Assembly (NCBI GenBank): GCA_958450365.1
Contig: CAUEEP010000893.1
Location: 519,501 to 583,500 of the forward strand
Origin: Mesorhabditis belari
Lineage: Eukaryota > Nematoda > Chromadorea > Rhabditida > Rhabditidae
Direction: 5' to 3'
Length of the DNA stretch: 64,000 nt
In this document: positions 55,921 through 64,000 of the stretch, piece after piece
Numbering within the stretch: position 1 is the stretch's first letter
Layout: each line of letters starts with the position of its first letter
Notes under the pieces: generated by a model
What the model was told of the DNA's origin: nothing
The model's database searches: none
The model's input: the letters and a program-made list of their open reading frames with translations, nothing else
Made by a program: the position numbers and the translations under genes

Positions 55921-56228
55921 TTAGACAATTTGAGGTGGCGGTTGATATCCCTAAAAAGACAACAATTTATGGGAAACGTGAAAAGCGCTTACGTCATAAC
56001 GTTTACGTCATTTTAACACCCCGAGTCTTTACTTTCATCTCAAAAAAAGCAACAAACCTTGGGCGGTGGTGGTGCTTGTGAAGATGTTCTCTTCTTCTTA
56101 CGACTAGGAGTCTCCTAAAAACGACAGATTTTGTTTAAACCATGATGTATTTAAAGTTAAATTAATGCTCCTCGACTAAGCAATGGAAACAAAATATAAA
56201 GTTTGAAAATGTAAAAACTCACGCCCAT
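55921..56228 (-). CDS. Possible 30-residue Pro-rich micropeptide in three exons
   Basis: Exons 56223-56228 (ATG GGC), 56058-56114 and 55921-55950 (TAA) join in phase 0 with consensus sites (GGC/GTGAGT, TTTTTAG, AAG/GTTTGT, TTTTTAG). The product starts MGETPSRKKKRTSSQAPPPP and ends GYQPPPQIV. The basic KKKR patch followed by Pro runs resembles the tail of a larger nuclear or RNA-associated protein. A longer 5' part may exist upstream of 56228 but was not found. Confidence 0.4.
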
Positions 56229-56393
56229 TTTCGGAGAACAAGTCGACGAAAAAAATAAATTCCCGATTGTGCCTTAGTTTTATTTGGGGGTTGAATGCAA
56301 ATTCTCTTGACAGACAGACAAACAGACAGAAATATGTTAACTTTATGCAAATTTGTGTATATTAACGTACATTTAATCGTCAATTAAAACAAG

Positions 56394-56555
56394 ATGCACA
56401 AAATTATTTCATTCTTATTCTTATTCATCCAATCATTCTTTCAAATGGCGAACAAGAAGAACTTCGACAAAAGACAAAAGAGGAACTATGCGAATTGCGC
56501 CAATGCTCATGATTCCAGTGTGCCAATTGTAGTAATCGGCATACTGGAGTCATGA
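56394..56555 (+). CDS. Small ORF with signal-peptide-like start, 53 residues
   Basis: ATG at 56394 opens MHKIISFLFLFIQSFFQMAN, a signal-peptide-like start, followed by dibasic KR sites (DKRQKRNYANC), as in peptide precursors. Its 3' half coincides with the left arm and loop of the hairpin at 56489-56573, so either the ORF or the hairpin may be the functional unit. Confidence 0.3.
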   Translation: MHKIISFLFLFIQSFFQMANKKNFDKRQKRNYANCANAHDSSVPIVVIGILES

Positions 56556-56573
56556 GCATTGGCGCAAGTCGCA
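56489..56573. ncRNA. Long near-perfect hairpin, precursor-miRNA-like
   Basis: Left arm TGCGAATTGCGCCAATGCTC continuing ATGATTCCAGTGTGCC. Right arm is the complement with one mismatch and two G-U pairs. Stem about 36 bp, loop 13 nt (AATTGTAGTAATC). The size fits a pre-miRNA, but the pairing is more perfect than usual, so a recent palindromic duplication or foldback element is an alternative. No flanking TIR or target duplication was found. Confidence 0.45.
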
Positions 56574-56650
56574 AAGTGGTCGCCAACAAGAATAAGAATG
56601 TACTACCGCCTTCGAAATCGCCTTCACGAACATCGGAAACACGACGAGCC

Positions 56651-57125
56651 AGATGGAAACAATCAGCTGCTTTGTTGCCACTGCTGCTTCAGGCGTTAGT
56701 GTGATTTTTTGCTTTTAATATTTGTAGTAGAGCGAAGCCATAACACTAAATTATTATTTATTTTATTTGTGATTTTGTGTTCCCTATTTAGCGTAGGTAA
56801 ATTTATTCATTCGTTTGTGTAAGCGACAAGTATTTGGTACCGTTTCATAGTATTTTTGTATCATTTGATTTTGGTTTTGGAAGATGGAAACAATCAGCTG
56901 CTTTGTTGCCACTGCTGCTTCAGGCGTTAGTGTGATTTTTTGCTTTTAATATTTGTAGTAGAGCGAAGCCATAAAACTAAATTATTATTTGCTTTATTTG
57001 TGGCACTTATTTGTGATTTTGTGTTCCCTATTTAGCGTAGGTAAATTTATTCATTCGTTTGTGTGAGCGACAAGTATTTGGTACCGTCTCATAGTATTTT
57101 TGTATAATTTGCATTTGGTTTTGGG
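56651..57125. repeat. 231-bp tandem duplication
   Basis: AGATGGAAACAATCAGCTGC at 56651 recurs at 56882. The two units agree closely through TTTGGTACCGT(T/C)TCATAGTA, with one small insertion (TGGCACTTATTTG) in the second. No coding is evident. Confidence 0.9.
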
Positions 57126-57353
57126 TTTTCGTGATTTACGTTTTTATCTATCTAGATTTGGTGAATAATATGGGTATAAATAAAGTTTATTTTCTATTAG
57201 TTATGATGATGAGGGTACTCTAAAATTTAAAATTCATTCGGTTCTTGGCCTTTTTTTTCTAAACGGCTTTCAAAAACACATTTCACAAGGATTCTTTATA
57301 TTCTTTTGCTATCGAAGTACATGAAACGAACAACGGTTCAAAAACCCGTTTAA
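57126..57353. other. Spacer, nothing recognised
   Basis: AT-rich and ends at the TTAA target of the piggyBac derivative. Confidence 0.4.
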
Positions 57354-58077
57354 CCCATTCAAAACTTCCGCAGCGAATAATCGCTGCAGCAAAAACTCAG
57401 GAACGGACCGCTGCAGCGCTAATTGAGCTATTTTCATTCAATTAATTGGTTTTTTTTTTGCTGTTTTTCAGCATTACATATATATTCCAATGGTAACAGA
57501 TCTACAAATTACGTGGGCAAAAAAGACGTGTCATATTTACCCGGAATCAATGCAGCCTCTGGTTTTGCATTGAAATGTTCCATAATAGCTCTAATCTTAT
57601 AAAGCCGATCTCCTGCAGGATCCAGTTCATTATCACAAAAACGCAGGTTTCGAAGAATAGGTTCAAACTTTGTTCTTGACATAATGTGGGAAATGTGGGA
57701 AAATCCTCCTAATCCTGCTACGTAGTCACGAATCCTCGGTAATTTGACGATTCCCATTTGAAGATACAGAGCCAGGAAGAGCTTGAAAGATTATGCATCG
57801 AAATCCTGCCATTTTGTTTTCCTTTTTCCATGTTTATTAGATTCGCCTACTAACATTTTGATTAATTTGTCGTCGATAAAATAAGAATAATAATCTATAG
57901 GATCTTGAAAAGTACTGAAGTCAAATCCAAATCGTTCTTCATCAAAAATAAATGGTGTAGGAGACTCTCTTAAACCTTTCCAACCATCTAGATAAACTGC
58001 TTCGGACTCAAAAATGTCAAAAAAGGGCTTGGTCCGCAGACGACAAAAAAAGAAAAAACGCTGCGGTTTCGAATGGG
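57354..58077 (-). mobile_element. piggyBac deletion derivative, TTAA-flanked, 724 bp
   Basis: Begins CCCATTCAAAACTTCCGCAG and ends with the near-complement (CTGCGGTTTCGAATGGG), directly flanked by TTAA (57350-57353 and 58078-58081). The minus-strand coding part (58010-57509) reads YYSYFIDDKLIKMLVGESN, SFKLFLALYLQMGIVKLPRI, ISHIMSRTKFEPILRNLRF and DRLYKIRAIMEHFN, the N-terminal part of a piggyBac transposase (DDE_Tnp_1_7). There is one in-frame stop (FDA-stop-SFK), and the catalytic D-rich region is deleted. Confidence 0.92.
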
Positions 58078-58081
58078 TTAA

Positions 58082-58425
58082 TAACGAGATTTTACTCTAT
58101 TCAAACGTTTTATTATTTTATTTAAGTTATCGTCGAAAAATTACGAAAATTATCGGATTTCCCATTTTCCATTCAATTATTCTTCTCTTTCGTACTATCT
58201 CGTTCAATTTTTTTGATCTAATCGAGCCGTTTGCACAAATCACATCTTCTCCTTCCCCTTGGCCAACAGATGTCGAATAATGCCTAAACCGTACCAATCG
58301 GTAGCGATATAAAAGGAGAAATCGCTCAAAGGAGAATTCATTTCTCTTCACTTTTCACTTTTAAAACCATTTCTCTTTACCTATTTTTCAATTTAGATTC
58401 GCTAATCTTCGAATTTGTTTCGAAA
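58082..58425 (+). promoter_or_regulatory. Upstream region with TATA box (TATAAAAG at 58308)
   Basis: TATAAAAG at 58308-58315 lies 118 bp upstream of the ATG at 58426. A possible trans-splice acceptor (CAATTTAG) ends at 58396. The preceding 200 bp hold no gene. Confidence 0.45.
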
Positions 58426-61168
58426 ATGTCTCTTTTCGAGCAAGCTTTCTCCTTCTTGAAATGCACTCGTTGCGGAAAGTTCTGTGAGTTTTAAAATCAA
58501 CTATTGAACTGAGATTTAACAAAAGATTAGCTTAAATTCATTCACCAATTTACTCTTTTGATTTCAGTCAGCTACAATGAGAAGGTGTTCTCCTGTAAGA
58601 ATCAGTGGAATCGCAATTGCTTCGATCACGAGGCCGTTTCTGGAAAGCGCATGTAAGTGCCTTTTCAATAAGAAATATTAATTAATTGTAATTGTGACAT
58701 TTACTGATGAAAATGTACAACGAATCGTTGTCGAATGTGCGCCGCAACTCCCAAAGATGCGTCAACTGAAACATCTAGCGCTTTATGCTTACAAATCACC
58801 GGTGGGTTGAGCTTATAATTAGGTTGAAAAACGTGCATCCTTTGCAATAAGAGTTTCGATAAATACAATTGCTGTAGTTTTACTTGCTTGCCTCTAGTTT
58901 TATGCAAGTTAGACGCTACTCTTGAGATGATTCGGGAGGGTTTCGATTGGATAAAATAGAGAAAAGATACTTTGCAAAAGTGGACTTGAGATGAACACAC
59001 TCCAGTTAAAACTTTGAGACAAATTTTACAAATCGATTCAGGCACAACGATTCGAACCACTTCCGGAACAACAAACGAAACGTCAAAACAACAAAGCACG
59101 GGTGAGCTCAAGAATACCCTTAACTTAGTTTTGATTCCTTTTTCAAGACCGGTCATAATGTCAAGGCTTGCATGACGTGTAAGAGGTTTTACAGAGCGAT
59201 TTGAAACTTTTAGCCGACGAGAGTGGATGGGTATCACGGTGGTACTTCTCGGAAGGCTCCCGATCAAAAGTTCGAGCAAAGAGGTAAACATCTTGTCGAT
59301 TTTAATTTATAGTATGAAATGGAAAACGACCCACTAACGTTTAAACGTTTGCATTCTGTTTTGGATAAACATGTTTATCCAAAAAATCAAAAGCTTTAAT
59401 CCTAGACAAGAAAGAATTACGACCTCAACATCCACCGCCATCTGATTCGCCTCAGCTTTCACAAAACAGCCACGCTGGGAGCTTGTACGGGAGTACGACA
59501 AATCCTTCGAATGGTTAGTTTTAGGAAAGGAAAGTTTTCATACTGATAAGGGAACGCAAATGCTTTGCGCCCTATACCATTCGACGCAGAATTTTATGCT
59601 GATTTCGAATATGAATTCCGTTTTTGCTAAATGACATTCTGTCACGAGTGATAAGCGTTTGTTAGGACTCTGAAAGTGTTGACTATTGTCTGGAATTTTG
59701 TTAGGACTTTGAAAGTGTGGTCATTTGGGTCTTAGCGGCTTCTTTGCGGGCGGAGCTCGGTGTAGCCGTGGTACAGCGCTCGTTTTCCAGAGCGAGACCT
59801 CACAATTTCGGTCCCCACCTTTGATTTTGCTTTTGTTTTTTTCTAGAAGTGATGTGTTCTTTGTGATTGACTAGGGTTCTTTGTGCGCGCGCGTAATCTC
59901 ATTCCATCTGATACTTCCCTTTCCATATATAAAACCATAAGTTAGCGTTGTTTTGTGAGTTTTCTACGATTATCGGGACAAAGACACTTAAGTTATTGTA
60001 TTTTGTTCTCGAGCACTTACACGCACCCCTCCGGGCACACTCAATTCTTACATCAACGCCACTATAGGAAGAAAATAATGGAGAAATCGGTGCACCAGAA
60101 ATGCGTTTAGGCGCGTCTAGTGAACACAAAGTGCATATAAAGCACAGAGTGTGTGCGAGAAAAAGTACATACATTTTAGACCTTAGATACTTTTATTGTT
60201 GTTGTTATTAAAGTTAAAGCATATTGTTAAAGTCATCATGGGATTTTTTTTCGGGCAACTATGTCGCTCGATCGGAACCTCCGCGCCCCATTTCGCCGCA
60301 ACTTTCCGAAACAAGTAGCAATGCTGGGAACTTTTGCGGGAAAATGCTACAGTCTTCCAATGGTCAGTTTTTCGAATAGCCTCATGAATGAAAACACGAA
60401 ACCTTTCTAAAAAACATAAAGCTGTACTAAAGTGGAAAACTTTTAGATATCTCTCTCCATTCCCAGCCTCCATCCAGCATTCCGCTGGCTCCAAAACAAT
60501 CAAATGGGAATCATTTACAGAGAGTTGAAACCTCAAACTCTAAAGACCGTGGGTTTTTGATAGGTCTCTTATCTGACATACCTGCAATACTTGACTTCGA
60601 GGGTTCAATCCCCTCTCCGGAAATCTACTTTCTCTTGCCAATTCCTTCACTTCTTTATTACTGAAAATGTGGATGTGTTTTGTGAACTATGAATACCTTC
60701 TGCATGACCAAAGAATTTAGGTCATAAACAAGACGCAAAACCTTCGAAAGTGCAATCCAATGATATGAATCCAAATCATCAACAAAAAATCTTCAACAAC
60801 TCTTTCGGATTTGCACACAATGGCGCTATGCCAGGTGAGGCTTAAAATCAGAAATAACTCCTATGGAACTTGGATTTCAGCTTAAGTAGAGTCTTGATCT
60901 AAAACCTGTAGTAAAATCGAGCTGATTAAATGCAAATTGACAATTTAATTATGGACAATTTAATTATGATAGTTTTCTACAAAAAGCGTCCTTAAGAAAA
61001 GCATTGCTCGGAAAGAACATACTTCAATGTTTGTTACGGTAAAGTAAACCTTCAGTAAACCTTTACATTTCGCTTTTCAGCCCGGCGCCTTCGAGCGGTG
61101 GACGGGGGAAGCAACAACAAAACAACAATAAAAACAAGTACAAGAAGAACGAGAATAATAGAAAATAG
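58426..61168 (+). CDS. Cys-rich N-terminus plus Pro/Asn/Lys-rich low-complexity protein; joins partly unresolved
   Basis: Exon 1 (58426-58483) and exon 2 (58568-58652) give MSLFEQAFSFLKCTRCGKFF and SYNEKVFSCKNQWNRNCFDH, a small Cys/His cluster that may bind zinc. Later exons in one compatible frame: 59043-59101 (FEPLPEQQTKRQNNKAR), about 59214-59283 (GYHGGTSRKAPDQKFEQR), 59406-59513 (PPPSDSPQLSQNSHAGS), 60447-60550 (ISLHSQPPSSIPLAPKQSNG), about 60720-60834 (HKQDAKPSKVQSNDMNPNHQ) and a final basic exon near 61081-61168. The exon between 58652 and 59043, and the last join, do not close in phase with the sites I see. The low-complexity tail suggests a disordered, possibly RNA-binding protein. 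I recognise no family. The second GTPase gene follows 370 bp downstream in the same orientation. Confidence 0.5.
59748..59820 (+). repeat. tRNA-like unit in an intron
   Basis: GTGTAGCCGTGGTACAGCGC resembles an A box with D arm, and CGCTCGTTTTCCAGAGCG a stem-loop. The T arm is degenerate (ATTTCGGTCCCC). A second B-box-like sequence with a perfect T stem (GAGGGTTCAATCCCCTC) lies at 60600-60617. Neither forms a full cloverleaf. Confidence 0.5.
60250..60362 (+). pseudogene. Duplicated exon with damaged acceptor
   Basis: The stretch reads RSEPPRPISPQLSETSSNAG and SSN, then a donor (AATG/GTCAGT). It is parallel to the exon at 59406-59513 (RPQHPPPSDSPQLSQNSHAG … PSN, AATG/GTTAGT). Where the acceptor should be, the sequence is TTTTTTTCGG instead of CAG. 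It is either a skipped, decaying duplicate or uses an unseen site. Confidence 0.55.
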
Positions 61169-61539
61169 AACCATTTCATGAAGTTGTGGTTTTTGTTCAT
61201 TGATGTTCTTTAACTAGCAATCATTTCCTTTTTTCACAAACCTTTGTTTCTTATCAATAAATTTATCTGATTAACTCTTTTGGCTGCTTTCAAAAACGGT
61301 TTGGTCCATTTGCTATCGAAAACTTTTCATTCTCATGTTTAGTCTAGAAATTTAGTTGATTAAAGTTTTAGTTCATTTTTTGTGGAATGGTCGCTAGACT
61401 TCCTTCCTCTAATGACGCACAAGGTGGGCAACTAAACCAAGGAAATTGTTCATAAACGTTTTCCATTTGGCACACTGACGAATTCTGAAAACAAGCTAGA
61501 GTAGATTTCAATAACAATAAGTGATTTTTTTCAGATGAT
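61169..61539. other. Intergenic spacer between co-oriented genes
   Basis: About 370 bp. It ends in a strong acceptor (TTTTTTTCAG, 61534) six bases before the next ATG, so the downstream gene is probably trans-spliced and the pair could be an operon. Confidence 0.5.
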
Positions 61540-62886
61540 ATGACTTCTCAATTTCCTCACGCTTCACCGGTGTCGATGGAAACTGATGACATGGAGCTTG
61601 AAGCCTCGACTTTGGCTGAGCAACGAAACGCTGTCGATTCGCCTAACGGACACCAAGATGCGAATTTGATTCGTGAAGCCCAACTGAACGCCCACAATAT
61701 CAACGCCCGTCTACAAGATCTATCACCCGAACAAGCAAAACTCTTCCTGAACACTTTAAGTAAGAATTTGTGGAGAGAAGACAAACAAGTGAGTGTATTT
61801 ATTTCATTAGAACTTAAAAATGTAAATGTTTTTACTAAAACGTGTCATTCTTTAAAAACTACAATCTTAAAGACAAAATCATGATAATTTTCAGATGTTA
61901 ACACCGCTCTATTAAAGGATTAAATACCATTTTCAAATACTAAACGAAATTTTCAGGATGATTTCTCGAAAGGGTCAACAACGAAAAAGTCGATCAATAT
62001 TTTGGTGCTCGGACAGACAGGAGTCGGGAAATCAACATGGATAAACGCTCTTGTCAACTATTTAACTTACAAAACGCTAGATGAAGCGATTGCTGCCAAG
62101 GCGCCGATTTGCGTGATTCCAACTAAATTCACAATGTATGACAACAATCATCAGAGACACGATGTCCATCTTGGAGGAGCACACGACAATGAGGTTTTTG
62201 CGGACAATGGTCAATCAGCCACTCAAAGCGCCAAGACGTATATGTATGAACAAGATGAACACAATATTTATATCATTGACACTCCGGGAATGAATGATAC
62301 CAGAGGACACTTGAAAGATGAGGAAAACATTCAGAATATTCTTCGATCAATCGCACCTTTCAAAGAGATCCATGCGATTTGTTTCTTGTTCAAAGCAAAT
62401 GAGGCTCGTCTCACGGAATCTTTCCGCTACTCGATCGAGAAATGGCTTGGAAATTTCAGTAAAACGGTGCTCAACAATGCTTGCTTCGTTTTCACAAATG
62501 CTAGAGGGACTTTTTATCGACCGGGTGATACAATGGGACCGTTGAAGGCTTATTTCAATGAACTGAAGGAGAAAGAAGGACTTTCAGTGAGAATTGATGA
62601 CAGCAACATCTTCTGTTTGGACAATGAAGCTTTCCGATTTGTTTGTGCTCATTTCAGTGACATTCAATTCGATACAAGGGAAATAAAAACGTTTGCCGAT
62701 AGCTGGAAACATTCGTCGAACGAAGTGCAGAGATTGTTGGATCACGCTGCACGAGCTCGCCCGCACAACACCTCGGACACGCTGTCAATCAATGAGACTC
62801 GGACTTGGATCTATCAGTTAATCGATCCAATTCTCAAAGCTTGTACAATGATTCAGAGAAACTTGCAGCAACTGGATTGGCAGTGA
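61540..62886 (+). CDS. P-loop GTPase, short paralogue of the 28-kb GTPase, 392 residues as read
   Basis: Exon 1 (61540-61788) encodes an acidic/helical N-terminus (MTSQFPHASPVSMETDDMEL). Exon 2 (61957-62886) encodes the G domain: GQTGVGKSTW, ICVIPTKFTM, NGQSATQSAKTY, IIDTPGMNDTRG, CFLFKANEARLTESFRYSIE and CFVFTNARGTFYRPGDT. These match its paralogue block by block. It stops right after the G domain and first helix (LQQLDWQ), lacking the Cys-rich and coiled-coil regions. The TGA overlaps a perfect donor core (GCA/GTGAGT at 62882/62883), so translation may continue into exons that are not visible before the Tc element at the window end. The start is supported by the acceptor six bases upstream. 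Confidence 0.85.
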
Positions 62887-63270
62887 GTTTTGCAAAAAAT
62901 AGATAGATAAATAGAAGAAAAATAGAGACATAGATACAATAAGTCCCAGTCTTTTGCACAAATCCAGCTCTTGCAGCTGATTTTTGAAGTAACTAACTAT
63001 TTAGCCGGGAACCCTAGAGTAACCCTAGAGTAATGCGTCTTCCAAAAGGTAGCTTTCCGAATTAGCCACCTTTTAGAAAACGCATCACTCATTGAAACCG
63101 ATCAGCTAGCTTAAAATAGTAGAGCTTAAGTTTTATATATTTAGTAGAGCTTAAATAGAGCTCTACTAAATAAATAAAACAAATAAATCAATAAAATAGA
63201 GCTTAAAATAATTGAAAAAGATTCACAAAATGAACTCCAAGATCTAAACTAACATTTATGACGATACATT
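62887..63270. other. Downstream spacer, AT-rich
   Basis: Contains a small inverted pair (GCGTCTTCCAAAAGGTAGCT / AGCCACCTTTTAGAAAACGC, 63027-63085) and ATAGA microrepeats. No exon continuing the GTPase could be found. Confidence 0.5.
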
Positions 63271-64000
63271 CATGTGCACAAGTCTTTTCACGCCCAATTT
63301 TCTAAAAAGTTTCATCAATTTTTTTTTATAAAGTGCATGGCTATCTTTAAGCTATTAATAGTTTTAATTACACAAATATATGTACAATTTATTTACACAA
63401 ACGTTATCGCTATACAACACTTATTCATCGAGAAAAAGATATAATTTTCAAAACACCCCTGAAAATCGTGGTGCAAAAGTCTTTTCACAAAAAACGAAAT
63501 TAAGCTTTAATCAATATTTAGTCGCTCCTCCTTTTGCCAAAAGTACTTCTTTAATACGATTAGGCATCAATGTAATTAACTCATCAAGAATTCCAGGTCC
63601 AATCGTTCTCCAAATTTTTTTGATCTAAAACCATAGCTCGACTTTAGAATTGAATAGTTTTCCTCACCATTTCGATTTCAAATAGGCCCATAAATTCTCG
63701 ATAACATTTAATGAATGGTGGAGCTTTGATCAAAGACACGTGATCGGTCCGGTAAATGTGCTTTTCCTCCATTCGAGAGAGTCACAACGCGGCTCATCAA
63801 AAGTTTGCGTTTGTGTACTGGCAAATTATCTTGATAAAGAAACCATCCTGGATTCATCGAAGCACTCGCAAATGGAAGTAGATATCTGCCCAATATTTCA
63901 ATATATTGGCGGGAATCCATTGTTGATTTACGAGGAGAAGTGGACCCGTTGAACTTTTACACATCGCAGCTAAAGAAACTAAAGCACCTAGGCTTGAAAG
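63271..64000 (-). mobile_element. Tc1/Tc3-like element, cut by window edge, decayed
   Basis: On the minus strand the C-terminal half of a transposase is readable: YIEILGRYLLPFASASMNPG, WFLYQDNLPVHKRKL, LNVIENLWAYLK and LITLMPNRIKEVLLAKGGAT then KY, the usual Tc1/Tc3 ending. There are frameshifts and stops between the pieces. The motif GTGCAAAAGTCTTTTCAC (63470) and a diverged copy GTGCACAAGTCTTTTCAC (63275) may be terminal repeats. Confidence 0.75.

Noticed and set aside
58701..59291. 196-codon minus-strand ORF
   Set aside because: It lies antisense to exons of the plus-strand Cys-rich gene, contains no domain and has low-complexity composition; likely a shadow.

Overview
The window is nuclear DNA of a nematode, most likely a free-living or rhabditid-like species. 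The signs are short introns with T-rich TTTCAG or TTTTAG acceptors, an interstitial TTAGGC (nematode telomere) array, nematode-type 7TM chemoreceptors, start codons placed just behind trans-splice-like acceptors, and dense DNA transposons (Tc1, mariner, maT, Merlin, piggyBac, Mutator-like and TA-flanked MITEs). Genes are split into many exons, so most open frames seen in a six-frame view are shadows. I rebuilt exon chains by checking that intron phases close and that family motifs run through the joins.

Layout. 0-9 kb: HTH fragment at the left edge, a decayed Tc1 element (836-2400) inserted in a duplicated chemoreceptor fragment, a minus-strand chemoreceptor (3065-4534) with a telomere-like array in one intron, a maT remnant, and a 12-bp minisatellite. 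9-14 kb: repeats, a small signal-peptide exon, a coiled-coil gene (to 12127) and a 34-bp satellite. 14.0-17.7 kb: a complete 332-residue Str-type chemoreceptor in 11 exons with a Merlin remnant in intron 8. 18.6 kb: tRNA-Pro(TGG). 20.9-23.8 kb: a coiled-coil gene with a KEN box. 24-27 kb: mariner MITE and receptor scraps. 27.5-30.3 kb: a 700-residue P-loop GTPase on the minus strand. 30.5-33.5 kb: a broken ATP-citrate lyase copy. 33.7-38.6 kb: MITEs, one of them interrupting an exon.

37.35-51.5 kb is the most unusual part: a perforin-2 (MPEG1)-type MACPF gene followed in the same orientation by a complete Ser/Thr-type kinase with a large unrecognised C-terminal region. The intron phases allow the two to be one protein, because the apparent MACPF stop codon overlaps a possible splice donor. 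A further single-exon gene of unknown family follows (52172-53614). 53.9-58.1 kb holds a mariner nested in a Tc1 remnant, a small proline-rich ORF, a long near-perfect hairpin, a tandem duplication and a piggyBac deletion derivative. 58.4-61.2 kb is a Cys-rich/low-complexity gene, and 61.5-62.9 kb is a second GTPase of the same family as the 28-kb one. A Tc1/Tc3-like element runs off the right edge.

Two long A-only tracts (about 40.67-41.13 kb and 47.08-48.19 kb) and a G/A-run patch near 32.4-32.6 kb look like assembly or polishing artefacts. They sit in introns or in the damaged lyase copy. A MACPF effector, a kinase and two GTPases close together would fit an innate-defence neighbourhood, but that is inference from families only.
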